Positions 9,249 to 18,581 of a stretch of DNA of 64,000 nucleotides are shown one piece after another. How positions within the stretch are numbered: the stretch's first letter is position 1; each line of letters opens with the position of its first letter. The DNA is taken from assembly GCF_004519335.1 (NCBI RefSeq), contig NZ_SOZD01000007.1:62001-126000 (forward strand). Reading direction: 5' to 3'. A program made the position numbers and the translations under genes. The notes under the pieces were generated by a model. The model made no database searches and was not told the origin of the DNA. It worked only from the letters and a program-made list of their open reading frames with translations. The DNA comes from Jiella endophytica (GTDB lineage Bacteria; Pseudomonadota; Alphaproteobacteria; Rhizobiales; Rhizobiaceae).

Positions 9249-9598
9249 GGCGTCCCCGGCTGGCTCGTCGATGATGCAGCAGATGGCTTTGGTCCAGTCA
9301 CAAAAGACTGGATGCGGGACTGGAAGGTGACGAGCCCTGCAGTGACGGCAAAACCGATAATCAGGGCCGTGACGATGAAGCCTTTGCCGGGAAGATGCGA
9401 CACACGCTCCTCAAGCCGAGCGAGCCGATCACGGACGTCCTTCATGTCTGTGCGAAGTTCGGACACGTCCTGTTCAATATGCCCCACGCCCGCTTCGAGC
9501 TTGGCTACACGTGCTTCCATGCCGTCGCCGCCTCCTGCTCCACCGGCATCCCTGGGTCCACCGCCGTCTGGAAACTGGACGATGTTGTCGTCAGCCAC
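9245..9598 (-). CDS. Small coiled-coil membrane protein of unknown function
   Basis: This 117-residue protein has a Gly-rich N terminus, a heptad-like coiled coil (about residues 27-68, with MEARVAKLEAG and VRDRLARLEERV) and one membrane span (about 72-92, FIVTALIIGFAVTAGLVTF). A short Ser/Pro tail follows. The layout resembles small phage-type or DUF-type coiled-coil anchors, but I cannot assign a family. It overlaps the preceding zinc-ribbon gene by eight bases and cutA by four, so the three form a tight cassette. Confidence 0.7.
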   Translation of the reverse strand: MADDNIVQFPDGGGPRDAGGAGGGDGMEARVAKLEAGVGHIEQDVSELRTDMKDVRDRLARLEERVSHLPGKGFIVTALIIGFAVTAGLVTFQSRIQSFVTGPKPSAASSTSQPGTP

Positions 9599-9872
9599 TC
9601 GGATTCTCGTTGAGCCAATTCACCACCACGCTTTTTGCATGAGGCGAGACGAATCCGCAATTCGCACAATGCAGGACGATGGTGGTGTAGACACCCGAGA
9701 TATTTCCGCTGGCATCTGTGATACTCAAGCCAAGCATCTGGCCGTTTTCATCCTCCTGCGGATATATCCACTGCCTCGTGTCACACCTGGGGCAGGGCTG
9801 ATCGCTCCCGATCGTCGCATCCAAGAAACGCCTGATCTCTTCCGCGGTTAAAGGAGATCGGATCGTCTTCAT
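9591..9872 (-). CDS. Small zinc-ribbon protein of unknown function
   Basis: This 93-residue protein has two CxxC knuckles, CPRCDTRQW near residue 27 and CANCGFVS near residue 69. The pair is expected to bind one zinc ion. The start lies three bases after the trpB stop, and the GGAGATG at the trpB end can serve as ribosome-binding site. It is probably translated from the trp transcript. No function is evident. Confidence 0.72.
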   Translation of the reverse strand: MKTIRSPLTAEEIRRFLDATIGSDQPCPRCDTRQWIYPQEDENGQMLGLSITDASGNISGVYTTIVLHCANCGFVSPHAKSVVVNWLNENPSG

Positions 9873-9875
9873 AAA

Positions 9876-11093
9876 TTACATCTCCATGCCGAGATGTTTT
9901 GCCACCGTGTGGACGTCCTTGTCGCCGCGGCCGCAGAGATTCATCACGATGATCTGGTCGCGGCCCATCGTCGGCGCCCGCTTGATCACCTCGGCCAGCG
10001 CATGGGCGGGCTCCAGCGCCGGAATGATCCCCTCGGTGCGGGTCAGCATCTGGAAGGCGGCGAGCGCTTCGGTATCCATGATCGGGACGTATTCGACCCG
10101 GCCGGAATCCTTCAGCCAGGAATGCTCGGGCCCGATGCCCGGATAGTCGAGGCCGGCCGAGATCGAATGGCCTTCCTTGATCTGGCCGTCGCCGTCCTGG
10201 AGGAGATAGGTGCGGTTGCCGTGGAGAACGCCCGGCGAGCCGGCCGTCAACGAGGCGCAATGCTCCTCGCCGTCGAGCCCCTTGCCGCCGGCCTCGACGC
10301 CGACGATCGAGACATCCTTGTCGTCGAGGAAGGGATGGAAGAGACCGATGGCGTTCGAGCCGCCGCCGACAGCGGCGACCAGCATGTCCGGCAGCCGGCC
10401 CTCGGCCGCCATGATCTGCTCGCGGACCTCCTTGCCGATCACCGACTGGAACTCGCGCACCAGTTCCGGATAGGGGTGGGGGCCGGCGGCGGTGCCGATC
10501 AGATAATAGGTCGAATCGACATTGGTGACCCAGTCGCGCAGCGCCTCGTTCATCGCATCCTTTAGCGTGCCGTGGCCGGCGGTGACGGGGATCACCTCGG
10601 CGCCGAGGAGCTTCATGCGGAAGACGTTCGGCGCCTGCCGCTCAACGTCGGTGGCGCCCATATAGACGACGCAGGGCAGGCCGAAGCGGGCGCACACCGT
10701 CGCCGTCGCGACGCCGTGCTGGCCAGCGCCGGTCTCAGCGATGATCCGGGTCTTGCCCATCTTCCGAGCGAGCAGGATCTGGCCGAGGCAGTTGTTGATC
10801 TTGTGCGAGCCGGTGTGGTTGAGCTCGTCGCGCTTGAAGTAGATCTTGGCGCCGCCCAGCTCTTCCGTCAGCCGCTCGGCGAAATAGAGCGGCGACGGCC
10901 GGCCGGTGTAGTGCGTGTTCAGCCCGTCCAGTTCGGCGCGGAATTCCGGATCGTTGCGCGCGGCGTTCCAATGCTGCTGCAGATCGAGGATCAGCGGCAT
11001 CAGCGTTTCGGCGACGAAGCGGCCGCCGAACAGGCCGAAGCGGCCCTCTTCGTCGGGGCCGGCGCGGAAGGAGTTGGGCAGTTGCTGGTTCAT
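9876..11093 (-). CDS. trpB: Tryptophan synthase beta subunit
   Basis: This 405-residue PLP enzyme condenses indole with serine to make tryptophan. The PLP-lysine motif is HTGSHKINN, followed by [13 protein letters not shown], and the phosphate cup is [10 protein letters not shown]. Length is typical. It starts nine bases after the trpF stop. Its downstream neighbours are small unknown genes, not trpA. Confidence 0.97.
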   Translation of the reverse strand: MNQQLPNSFRAGPDEEGRFGLFGGRFVAETLMPLILDLQQHWNAARNDPEFRAELDGLNTHYTGRPSPLYFAERLTEELGGAKIYFKRDELNHTGSHKINNCLGQILLARKMGKTRIIAETGAGQHGVATATVCARFGLPCVVYMGATDVERQAPNVFRMKLLGAEVIPVTAGHGTLKDAMNEALRDWVTNVDSTYYLIGTAAGPHPYPELVREFQSVIGKEVREQIMAAEGRLPDMLVAAVGGGSNAIGLFHPFLDDKDVSIVGVEAGGKGLDGEEHCASLTAGSPGVLHGNRTYLLQDGDGQIKEGHSISAGLDYPGIGPEHSWLKDSGRVEYVPIMDTEALAAFQMLTRTEGIIPALEPAHALAEVIKRAPTMGRDQIIVMNLCGRGDKDVHTVAKHLGMEM

Positions 11094-11102
11094 GGTGGCC
11101 TT

Positions 11103-11762
11103 TCAGGCTGGCGTCCCGGCGGCGATCCGGCCCAGCGCGTCGAAGAAAGCGTTGATGCGGCCGACGTCCTTGATCCCCGGCGCGCTCTCGACGCCGGAGG
11201 AAATGTCGATGCCGCAGGGGCGCGCGATCCGCATCGCTTCGGCGACGTTCTCCGCGTCGATCCCTCCGGAAAGCATGTAGTCAAGATCCGGGTCAAGGGT
11301 TCGAAGCAGCGTCCAGTCGAAGGAAACGCCGTTGCCGCCGGGAAGGTTCGAGCCTTTCGGGCGCCTGGAATCGAGCAGGATGCGGTCGGCCACCGTCCGA
11401 TAGCGCGCGACGACATCAAGATCGGCGCTCTCGGCGACCGGTAGCGCCTTCATCACCTTCAGCCCGGTTCGCGACTTCACCTCGGCAACGCGCTCCGGCG
11501 TCTCGCGGCCATGCACCTGCAGCCAGTCCGGGCGCACCTCACCGGCAAAGCGGGCCAGAAGGTCGTCGTCCGGATCGACGGTGACGATGACGGTCTCGGC
11601 CCGGCCATTAACGAGGCGAACGAGATCGACCATCGGCGCGATGTCGAGGTGCCGCGGGCTCTTCTCGAAATGCACGAAGCCGACATGCGAGGCGCCGCGG
11701 GCGAGCGCCGCTTCGAGGGTCTCAGGCGTCGACAGGCCGCAGATTTTGACGTCGGTTTGCAT
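11103..11762 (-). CDS. trpF: Phosphoribosylanthranilate isomerase
   Basis: This 219-residue TIM barrel catalyses the third step of tryptophan synthesis. VKICGLSTPE contains the catalytic Cys, and VTVDPDDD and LLDSRRPKGSNLPGG match the family, with a catalytic Asp. MLSGGIDAENV and GIDISSGVES bind phosphate. It is the first gene of the minus-strand trp unit and lies back to back with the toxin-antitoxin pair. No leader peptide or attenuator was found upstream. Confidence 0.95.
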   Translation of the reverse strand: MQTDVKICGLSTPETLEAALARGASHVGFVHFEKSPRHLDIAPMVDLVRLVNGRAETVIVTVDPDDDLLARFAGEVRPDWLQVHGRETPERVAEVKSRTGLKVMKALPVAESADLDVVARYRTVADRILLDSRRPKGSNLPGGNGVSFDWTLLRTLDPDLDYMLSGGIDAENVAEAMRIARPCGIDISSGVESAPGIKDVGRINAFFDALGRIAAGTPA

Positions 11763-11862
11763 GGGAAGGGAAGTGGCATCGAACCGCGGCGATGTCGAGA
11801 GCGGAGACGAATCCTGTCCTGTAGGCGAGGTGCCAGCGGCTAGGGCATTGCCGAGATCGATG

Positions 11863-11875
11863 TATCATGGTGATA
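11863..11875. promoter_or_regulatory. Possible operator of the toxin-antitoxin operon
   Basis: TATCA-tgg-TGATA is a short inverted repeat in a small AT-rich patch just upstream of the GGGGAGG ribosome-binding site of the toxin gene. HTH antitoxins usually repress their own operon through such a site. The assignment rests on position and symmetry only. Confidence 0.35.
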
Positions 11876-11892
11876 TATGGGGAGGCATCGGG

Positions 11893-12276
11893 ATGCCTGC
11901 CCGTTCCTGCGGCAGAAGGAGAACGCTTCTGGCCTGGTCGACCCGCGACGCGACGGATGCCATTCGCAGCATCGCCAGGTCCGGCGACCTTGCCCTTTCG
12001 TACAGCTTGCATGCGCGCAACCGCCTGCTGGAGCGAGGACTGGTCATCTCCGACGTCCTCTATGCTCTGAGAAACGGTTTCGTTCGTCGTCCGGCCGAGC
12101 CGACAACCATTCCGGGACAGGATTGCTACCGGATGGAAAGCAGAACTCCCAACAGCGGCGCGCGATCGATCGGCGTGGTGGTGATCCCGGAGCAGGTGGC
12201 AGCAAAGCTTACGATCGTTACCGTGATGTGGCTCGACGAATTCGAGACACGCGCCGGATCGATCATCGGAGAATAA
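11893..12276 (+). CDS. DUF4258-type toxin of a type II toxin-antitoxin pair
   Basis: This 127-residue protein starts at the ATG that follows GGGGAGGCATCGGG. The core YSLHARNRLLERGLVISDV followed by ALRNGFV is the typical DUF4258 signature. The rest is beta-rich, with GVVVIPEQ and LTIVTVMWLDEF. DUF4258 proteins resemble MqsR/RelE-like folds and often precede an HTH antitoxin. Here the stop is one base before the start of such a gene. I infer an RNase-type toxin, but no catalytic residue can be named from the sequence. Confidence 0.8.
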   Translation: MPARSCGRRRTLLAWSTRDATDAIRSIARSGDLALSYSLHARNRLLERGLVISDVLYALRNGFVRRPAEPTTIPGQDCYRMESRTPNSGARSIGVVVIPEQVAAKLTIVTVMWLDEFETRAGSIIGE

Positions 12277-12277
12277 G

Positions 12278-12730
12278 ATGACGAGGCATCATTACGTCGA
12301 GAGCGGTCTCGACAATGTCTATATCGAGGGTATCGCGGTCGAACGCGACGCAAATGGCGAAGAGATGGTCACCATCCCTGCCGTCAATCAGCTTCATCGG
12401 ATCATTTCAGTCGCGATCATATCTCATCCGAAAGGCATCAGTGGCCCGGAGCTGCGGTTCCTGCGCAGCGAGATGGGCCTGACACAGGCTGAACTCGCCG
12501 CGATCGTCCATCGCGACAAGCAGTCGATCGGCCGTTGGGAACGCAATGAGATCGAGATCGACCCGACGGCCGAGACGCTGATCCGCCGGATGGCGATCGA
12601 AAAGCTGAAGCTGCCGGTCGACGTCGGCATCGAGCTCTTGGCGCAGCGCAGCGTTCCCACAGCCGAAGCTCAGCCAATCACCATCCGCGCGGCGGATGGC
12701 GGGACCGCCGGCTACTCGCTCGCCGCATAG
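12278..12730 (+). CDS. HTH antitoxin/transcriptional regulator paired with the DUF4258 toxin
   Basis: This 150-residue protein has an XRE-type helix-turn-helix at about residues 62-97 (LRFLRSEMGLTQAEL, then HRDKQSIGRWERNEIEID). This is the arrangement seen in MqsA-like antitoxins, though the N-terminal part lacks the zinc-binding cysteines of MqsA. The start is one base after the toxin stop. Toxin-first order also fits mqsRA/higBA-like modules. It probably neutralises the toxin and represses the operon. Confidence 0.8.
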   Translation: MTRHHYVESGLDNVYIEGIAVERDANGEEMVTIPAVNQLHRIISVAIISHPKGISGPELRFLRSEMGLTQAELAAIVHRDKQSIGRWERNEIEIDPTAETLIRRMAIEKLKLPVDVGIELLAQRSVPTAEAQPITIRAADGGTAGYSLAA

Positions 12731-12808
12731 GCAAGGTCGTCCACGTCCGGTGGTTGCACCGATATCATCGCTATCGACGGGCGCATCGGGTCGCGACCGC
12801 GCCCTTTC

Positions 12809-13684
12809 TTACCCCGCCCGGATCGCATGCAGCCCCGAGCCGTGCCGCTTCAGCCAGGCCTTGCCGGCCTCGGTATGCGGGCAAAGCCTTTCGCAGAGCG
12901 CCCAGAATTTCGCGCCGTGGTTCATCTCGACGAAATGCGCCACCTCGTGGGCGGCGAGATAGTCGAGGACGTCCGGCGGCGCCATGACGATCCGCCAGGA
13001 AAAGGCGAGGCGGCGATCGTGGGTGCAGGAGCCCCAGCGGCTGGTCGTATCCTTGATGCTGATCGACTTCGGATGGAGGCCGACGGTTTCGGCATGACGC
13101 CTGACCGCTGCCTCGAGCTCGCGGCGCGCCAGGCGCTTCAAAAAGTCGACGACCCGGCGGGAGAAATGACCCTCGTCGCCGCCGACGAGGAGCTGCCGCT
13201 GCACGCCTTCGACATCGGGCGTCGCCGCGCCTCCCGGTTGAGGCGTGACCTCGTCGAAGCTGAGCCCGGCGGCCGTGAAGAGATCATCAGCCGAGGTACG
13301 GTGGTTGCCGGCGTCGGGAGACAGCATCCCGCCGGTGCCGGGCAGCGTCTGGAGCCGCGTCACCAGCCGGCCGCCGCGATGAACGAGCAAAGTCGGCTCG
13401 CCATGAAGGGGGATCACCGCCCCCGGCGCGATGATCACCCGGTCGGGGGCGCCGGAGATGCGCTCCTCGACCCAGCCGCGATGGCGCTCGAGAAAGGCGC
13501 GGATCTTGCGGGCCGAAAGCCCCCGCGGCACCGTGACGATCAGGCTGCCGCCGCCCGGCGCGATGCGCATGATCATCCGTTTCGCCCGCGGGTTCTTGCG
13601 GAATGTCAGTGGTAATGCGCCGCCGGCGAGTTCGATCGTCTCGGGCAGCGGCGGTTCCGGTTTGCGGCGAAGAAGCTGGGGCAT
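12809..13684 (-). CDS. YgjP-like (SprT/DUF45) zinc metallopeptidase
   Basis: The protein has the HEVAHFVEMNHGAKFW segment, an HExxH zinc site with a downstream His, and DTTSRWGSC before it, both typical of YgjP/DUF45 proteins. The N-terminal part (PLTFRKNPRAKRMIMRI) also fits. Length is 291 residues from the ATG at 13684, which has AGGCG upstream; an ATG at 13702 is an alternative start. It is a cytoplasmic metal-dependent hydrolase of unknown substrate. Family members often sit near restriction or stress genes, but nothing here explains its role. Confidence 0.85.
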   Translation of the reverse strand: MPQLLRRKPEPPLPETIELAGGALPLTFRKNPRAKRMIMRIAPGGGSLIVTVPRGLSARKIRAFLERHRGWVEERISGAPDRVIIAPGAVIPLHGEPTLLVHRGGRLVTRLQTLPGTGGMLSPDAGNHRTSADDLFTAAGLSFDEVTPQPGGAATPDVEGVQRQLLVGGDEGHFSRRVVDFLKRLARRELEAAVRRHAETVGLHPKSISIKDTTSRWGSCTHDRRLAFSWRIVMAPPDVLDYLAAHEVAHFVEMNHGAKFWALCERLCPHTEAGKAWLKRHGSGLHAIRAG

Positions 13685-13805
13685 CAGGCGCCTGGCGATC
13701 ATCCGGCAAGAGCAAAAGGGTGGCGCGGCAAGGGCGGACCGGGCGAGTTTGCAACGCCCGCTCCGACGCGAATCCCCCGCGCCTCTCGAGGCAAGTCTAG
13801 CCCAC

Positions 13806-13843
13806 AAAAATGGCGGCGGCACCCCGGGGGATGCCGCCGCCAT
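13806..13843 (-). terminator. Rho-independent terminator of the DUF2852 gene
   Basis: An 11-pair stem (ATGGCGGCGGC with GCCGCCGCCAT, inner CCCC/GGGG) is followed on the minus strand by a run of T (13806-13810). It lies 46 bases beyond the stop of the DUF2852 gene. Confidence 0.8.
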
Positions 13844-13889
13844 TGTCATCACGTCAGCGTCGCATTGATTGGCCGCCGACGCTTTGGCC

Positions 13890-14339
13890 TCAGGCCGGAT
13901 GGCCGTCGACGATCGGGCCCTCACGGCCATTGTCGGGGCCGCTGTCGCGGGAGCGGCGATCGCGCATGAAACGATCGAACTCTTCCTGGTCCTTGGCGCG
14001 GCGCAGCTCGCGGGCATAGGCCTCGAACTCGGCGGCCGCCTCGTTCAGCTTGCGGCGCTGCTCGTCGAGACGGGCAAGCTCGGCCTCGCGCCAGTCGTCG
14101 AAGGCAACGTTGCCGGTCCGCTCGAAACCGAAGGGCTGCTTGAACCCTTTGCGCTTCATGCTGCACATGAACTTGTCCGTCGAAGTGTTGACATCGCGCT
14201 TGAAGCCTTCGAGACGCTCGCCCCACAGGATGTAGGCGAGCATTGCCAGTCCAATCGGCCACCAGACAAAGAATCCGCCGACCATCACGGCAATCGTCAC
14301 CGGCGTCCAGGCCGGGCGGATCAGGGCTTGTGAAGTCAT
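13890..14339 (-). CDS. DUF2852 family protein
   Basis: This 149-residue protein has one N-terminal membrane region (VTIAVMVGGFFVWWPIGLAM) followed by a charged coiled-coil half (WREAELARLDEQRRKLNE). RPAWTPVTIAVMV and the FDDWREAEL block match DUF2852, a family of unknown function common in Alphaproteobacteria. The start at 14339 was chosen over an upstream in-frame ATG because the protein then begins MTSQALIRPAW with an AGGAA site. A terminator follows. Confidence 0.82.
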   Translation of the reverse strand: MTSQALIRPAWTPVTIAVMVGGFFVWWPIGLAMLAYILWGERLEGFKRDVNTSTDKFMCSMKRKGFKQPFGFERTGNVAFDDWREAELARLDEQRRKLNEAAAEFEAYARELRRAKDQEEFDRFMRDRRSRDSGPDNGREGPIVDGHPA

Positions 14340-14534
14340 CGCAGTCACGTTCCTTTCGAATATGGCCGCGACAGCAAGCATCGCGGGAGAGCGACCTCTC
14401 GTTTGTTGGCGATGATTGAAAGATGGTGAGAGGTTTTTCGCCGTTCAATGCTTTCGGCAGGAAAATCGATGAGCCGATCACCGATTGTCGAGAACGCCAT
14501 TCCGGGGGCGCCCATCCGGTTCTCGTGGCAGACG

Positions 14535-15110
14535 TCAGCGGATGCCGCGTACCGGCGCCGACGGATCGTCAGCCGAGGCCTGGCTCGCGGAGCTTTCCAG
14601 GGTTTTCAGAACATCCTTGACGACGAAGTCGGCGGCATGGGCAAAGGCTGCATCGCTGTCGCCGCGAAACGTGATCACCCGATCGAAGACCAGGCGGTCC
14701 TCCGCCACATCGAGCACGTCCACCCGGCCGAAGCCGACGAGGGTGCTCATCTTGTGCACCTCGCCGAAGACGAAATAGTCGGCGCCGGCCTTGCGGGCCT
14801 CTTCGAGCAGCGGCGCGGGACGCTTCGTGCCGACGCTGCAGGCTTCGGTGTCGATGCATCCGAGCGACACGGCGGCGTAGCGGTCCCCGGTCAGCCCATC
14901 CTCCAACGCCTGGCGGAAGGCCTTCAGGCGAGCCGCGTGTTCGGCGGTCTGGTCGCGGACCTCGCCGGACGTATCCTCGTAGTCGAAGGCTGCGACGGCG
15001 ATCGTCGGCGCCGCCGTGCTGCCGACCTTGGCGGTCTCGGCACCTGCCACGGACGGGTCCGCGCTCGCGGCCAGCGCGGCGATCGCCAGCATCCTCACCC
15101 AGTTCCGCAT
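14535..15110 (-). CDS. Exported DUF2380/DUF3280-like protein
   Basis: This 191-residue protein starts at 15110 behind GGAGGAGATC and has a Sec signal ending near SVAGAETA. The mature part has TIAVAAFDYEDTSGE, an LEDGLTGDRYAAV segment, a CIDTEAC pair, and ADYFVFGEVHKMS. The pattern fits the DUF2380/DUF3280 type of periplasmic proteins, which look like TolB-N or CsgG-like stress components. Role unknown. It is 58 bases downstream of the anion symporter gene and may share its transcript. Confidence 0.75.
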   Translation of the reverse strand: MRNWVRMLAIAALAASADPSVAGAETAKVGSTAAPTIAVAAFDYEDTSGEVRDQTAEHAARLKAFRQALEDGLTGDRYAAVSLGCIDTEACSVGTKRPAPLLEEARKAGADYFVFGEVHKMSTLVGFGRVDVLDVAEDRLVFDRVITFRGDSDAAFAHAADFVVKDVLKTLESSASQASADDPSAPVRGIR

Positions 15111-15168
15111 GATCTCCTCCCGATCCGGCCGCGCCTTGCGCACGGCATCCCTTCCTCGCGGCGGCGCC

Positions 15169-16755
15169 TCAGTTCTTGCCGGCGGCGCCTTCGGAGGCCT
15201 CCGCCCCGCCGCCATTGGCCCATTCCGGCAGTTCGCCGGCGGTGACGCCGAACAGCGTCGTCAGCATCAGATATCCGACCGTCGAGATGACGATCAGCGC
15301 GGCGAGATTGTGGAAGCCGCCGAAGCGGACCATCTGCGGGATCGTCACCTTGCCCGAGGCAAAGACGAGGGCATTGGGCGGCGTCGCCACCGGCAGCATG
15401 AAGGCCATCGAGGCGGCGAGCGCCGCCGGCACGCTCAGCATCAGCGGGTTCTCGCCGAGGTCGAGGGACAAGGCGGCGACCAGCGGCAGGAAGGTCGCGG
15501 CCGTCGCGGTATTGGAGGTGAACTCGGTCAGAAGCAGGATCACCAGCGCGACGATCAGCACCAGGCCGATCAGCGGCACGGCGCTGCCGACGCTGCCGAG
15601 CGCCTCGCCGATCCATTTGTCGAGGCCGGTGCTGGAAACGGCCTTGGCGAGCGACAGGCCGCCGCCGAAGAGGAGGAGCACGCCCCAGGGAAGGTTCGTC
15701 GCCGTCTGCCAGTCGAGCACCGCATAGCCCTTGCCGCCCGGATCCCTGCGCTCCTTCCCGGCGGGGATCAGAAACAGGAGAAGCGCCGCGCCGATGGCAA
15801 TGCCGGCGTCGTCGAGCCCCGGAATGAGATCCTCGAGAAACGACCGGCCGATCCACAGGATCGCCGCCGCGAGGAAGACGGCGCCGACCACCGCCTCGCC
15901 GCGCGACCAGCCGCCGAGATCGGCGATCCGCCTGCCAATCAGCTCGGCGGCGCCCTCGATCTCGCGCCGGTCGAGCCGGACGAGGAAGCGGGTGAGGAGC
16001 AGCCAGGAGATCGCCAGCATCAGGATCGCCACCGGCACGCCGATCAGCATCCAGCGCCCGAAGCCGAGGTCGTAGCCATATTCCTGGCTGAGGCTGCCGG
16101 CGAGGAGCGCATTGGGCGGCGTGCCGATCAGCGTCGCGACGCCGCCGATCGAGGCGGCGTAGGCGACGCCCAGAAGCAGCGCCAGCGGAAAGCGGCCGAT
16201 GTCCTCGCCGGAGCCGGTCTCGCCCTCGAGCAGCCTTGCGACGGATAAAGCGATCGGCAGCATCATCACCGTCGTCGCCGTGTTCGACACCCACATCGAC
16301 AGGAACGCCGTCGCCAGCATGAAGCCGAGGACGATCATCGGCTGGCGCGAGCCGGTCCTGGCGACGATGTTGAGGGCGATGCGGCGATGGAGGTTCCACT
16401 TCTCCATCGCCGCCGCCAGCATGAAGCCGCCCATGAAGAGAAAGATGATCGGATCGGCATAGGGCGCGGCCGCGGCCTCCATCTCGACCGCGCCGAGAAG
16501 CGGAAAGAGGACGAGCGGCACCAGCGCCGTCGCCGGCACGGGGATCGCCTCGCTCACCCACCAGACGATCATCAACGCCGCGACGGCCACCACCCGCCAG
16601 GCTTCCGGCGACAGGCCCTCCGGCGCCGGGAACAGCAGGAGAGCGACGAACAGCGCAATCCCGATCAGCGCCGGAACGAGCCGGAGCGAGCCCTCTTTGC
16701 CGGTGTCATCGCCTGGAGCCTCGCGGTCCGTTTTCGACGCTTCGCCGGCACCCAT
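15169..16755 (-). CDS. SLC13/DASS family sodium-coupled anion symporter
   Basis: This 528-residue integral membrane protein has about 12 hydrophobic segments. The signature segments SNTATTVMMLPIALSV and, in the second repeat, TEFTSNTATAATFLPL match the two SNT motifs of the DASS family. GTPPNALLAGS and TPPNALVFASGK are the paired substrate loops. Such carriers import dicarboxylates, sulfate or phosphate with sodium; the substrate here cannot be told. GGGAGGAC precedes the ATG. It diverges from the glycerophosphodiesterase gene with 176 bases between. Confidence 0.92.
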   Translation of the reverse strand: MGAGEASKTDREAPGDDTGKEGSLRLVPALIGIALFVALLLFPAPEGLSPEAWRVVAVAALMIVWWVSEAIPVPATALVPLVLFPLLGAVEMEAAAAPYADPIIFLFMGGFMLAAAMEKWNLHRRIALNIVARTGSRQPMIVLGFMLATAFLSMWVSNTATTVMMLPIALSVARLLEGETGSGEDIGRFPLALLLGVAYAASIGGVATLIGTPPNALLAGSLSQEYGYDLGFGRWMLIGVPVAILMLAISWLLLTRFLVRLDRREIEGAAELIGRRIADLGGWSRGEAVVGAVFLAAAILWIGRSFLEDLIPGLDDAGIAIGAALLLFLIPAGKERRDPGGKGYAVLDWQTATNLPWGVLLLFGGGLSLAKAVSSTGLDKWIGEALGSVGSAVPLIGLVLIVALVILLLTEFTSNTATAATFLPLVAALSLDLGENPLMLSVPAALAASMAFMLPVATPPNALVFASGKVTIPQMVRFGGFHNLAALIVISTVGYLMLTTLFGVTAGELPEWANGGGAEASEGAAGKN

Positions 16756-16931
16756 ACGCTGTCCTCCCGATCACAATCGCCGGTTATGATCTGGCAGACT
16801 GACTGCCGGGAGCAAGGTGCAGCGCCGATCGCCGACGGAATTCCGACACCGAAATGACGTCACCCTGTCGCCCGGCCGTTGCAGCCGGCAGCTAGGCTGA
16901 GGCCCGCCATCCACCTTCGGGAGACGCCATC

Positions 16932-18227
16932 ATGCCGATGATCCGACGCGCCATCCTCCTTTTCGCCGCCATCGCAGCCGACAGCGGTGCGGCCCTTGCC
17001 GAGACCGCCGCAAAATCGCCGGTCACCGCCGCAGCCGCCATGGCCGAGGCGAGCGTCGGCGTGCGCCCGCTCGCCCTCGTCGACGGGCTCGAAGACGGGC
17101 CGCTGAAGGACAGGCTTTCCGCCTGCATCGGCAAGCCGACGAAGCCGACCGAATGGTCGATCGGCCATCGCGGCGCGCCGCTGCAGTTTCCCGAGCACTC
17201 GCGACAGTCCTATCTCGCCGCAGCGCGGCAGGGCGCCGGCATCATCGAATGCGACGTCGCCTTCACCAGCGATCGCGAGCTGGTCTGCCGGCATTCCCAA
17301 TGCGATCTCCACACCACCACCGACATCCTGACGCGGCCGGATCTCGCGGCAAAATGCAGCCAGCCCTTTGCGCCGGCCGATCCGGCGAGCGGCCGCGCGG
17401 CCAGCGCCAAATGCTGCACCTCGGACCTCACCCTCGCGGAGTTCATGACGCTGAAGGCGAAGATGGATTCCTCCGACAAGACGGCGACGACGCCCGAAGC
17501 CTATCAGGGCGGCAATCCGACCTGGCGCACGACGCTCTATGCGCCCGGCGAGGTGATGAGCCACAAGGGCTATATCGCTCTGATCAAGTCGCTCGGCCGC
17601 AAGTTCACCCCCGAGCTGAAGACGCCGGAAGTCGCCATGCCCTTCGGCGGCGACTACAGCCAGGAAGCCTATGCCAGCCAGATGATCGAGGACTACAAGG
17701 CCGCGGGCATTCCGGCTTCGGACGTCTTTGCGCAGTCCTTCCGCCTTGATGACGTGAAATTCTGGATCGCCCACTATCCGGACTTCGGCAGCCAGGCCGT
17801 CTATCTCGACGACCGCGACGAGACCCTGCCGGGCTTCGACCCGATGCAGCCGGAAAGCTTCGAGCCGACGATGGCCGAGCTCGCGGATGCCGGCGTCAAG
17901 ATCATCGCGCCGCCTTTGTGGATGCTGGTGACCGGCAAGGACGGCGCCATCGTCCCCTCGCCCTACGCAAAGGCGGCGAAGAAGGCCGGCCTCAAGATCA
18001 TCACCTGGTCGCTGGAACGCTCCGGCCCGCTCTCCGGCGGTGGCGGCTGGTACTATCAGAGCATTGCCGACGTGGTGCATTCCGACGCCGACATGCTGCG
18101 GCTGCTGGATACGCTGGCGAACGACATCGGCGTCGTCGGTGTCTTTTCCGACTGGCCGGCGACGACGACCTTCTTCGCCAACTGCCTCGGCCTCGACGGC
18201 TTGGGAACGGCCAGCGCCGGAAACTGA
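16932..18227 (+). CDS. Secreted glycerophosphodiester phosphodiesterase family protein
   Basis: This 431-residue protein has a signal peptide ([17 protein letters not shown], ending near ALAE). The GDPD core begins at [15 protein letters not shown], then [21 protein letters not shown] supplies the catalytic histidines and the Glu-x-Asp metal site. The later [10 protein letters not shown] and [10 protein letters not shown] segments complete the barrel. It would hydrolyse glycerophosphodiesters to glycerol 3-phosphate in the periplasm. An atypical Cys-rich insertion (AAKCSQPF and AKCCTSDL) follows the first catalytic block. Confidence 0.9.
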   Translation: MPMIRRAILLFAAIAADSGAALAETAAKSPVTAAAAMAEASVGVRPLALVDGLEDGPLKDRLSACIGKPTKPTEWSIGHRGAPLQFPEHSRQSYLAAARQGAGIIECDVAFTSDRELVCRHSQCDLHTTTDILTRPDLAAKCSQPFAPADPASGRAASAKCCTSDLTLAEFMTLKAKMDSSDKTATTPEAYQGGNPTWRTTLYAPGEVMSHKGYIALIKSLGRKFTPELKTPEVAMPFGGDYSQEAYASQMIEDYKAAGIPASDVFAQSFRLDDVKFWIAHYPDFGSQAVYLDDRDETLPGFDPMQPESFEPTMAELADAGVKIIAPPLWMLVTGKDGAIVPSPYAKAAKKAGLKIITWSLERSGPLSGGGGWYYQSIADVVHSDADMLRLLDTLANDIGVVGVFSDWPATTTFFANCLGLDGLGTASAGN

Positions 18228-18300
18228 CCGGCACTCCGCCTTACGACCTCTATTTGCTGGAAAGCCGCCGCGAGACAGCCATAATCGGCTTGTCGCGCCT

Positions 18301-18396
18301 GCGTCGGCCCGAAAATCGAAATCGTTTTCGAAAGCGCGATGCGGTGATTGAATGACCCGGAGCGTCCCTGGCGCGTCCGATTGGACGCTCCAGGCG
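18301..18396 (+). repeat. Dispersed ~100-bp repeat, copy A
   Basis: This copy aligns along its full length with those at 23896-24000 and 36521-36625. Shared blocks are TCGGCCCGAAAATCG, CGATGCGGTGATT and AGCGTCCC. It ends in a palindrome (GCGTCC...GGACGC). It occupies the gap between the GDPD and ceramidase-like genes (18228-18581), where no gene is visible. Confidence 0.75.
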
Positions 18397-18544
18397 ACGT
18401 TTCGGGCGCCATGCGGCGAGGAATGCAGATCGATGGGTGAATGGCAGTGACGGAAATTTGCGGCGGGGCTCGCAGCTCTGAAGAGTGTCCCTGCCGCGCG
18501 GCAGGAGGTCGCCGGCAAACGGATGTCACCCCTGGCGGGGCGTT

Positions 18545-18572
18545 GCCCGGCACCCAGAAGATCATGCCGGGC
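18545..18572 (+). promoter_or_regulatory. Hairpin immediately upstream of the ceramidase-like gene
   Basis: GCCCGGCA and TGCCGGGC form a perfect eight-pair stem around a 12-base loop, ending nine bases before the TTG start at 18582. It covers the place where a ribosome-binding site should be, and no ordinary site is seen. It may limit translation. Confidence 0.4.
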
Positions 18573-18581
18573 TGACTGCCG

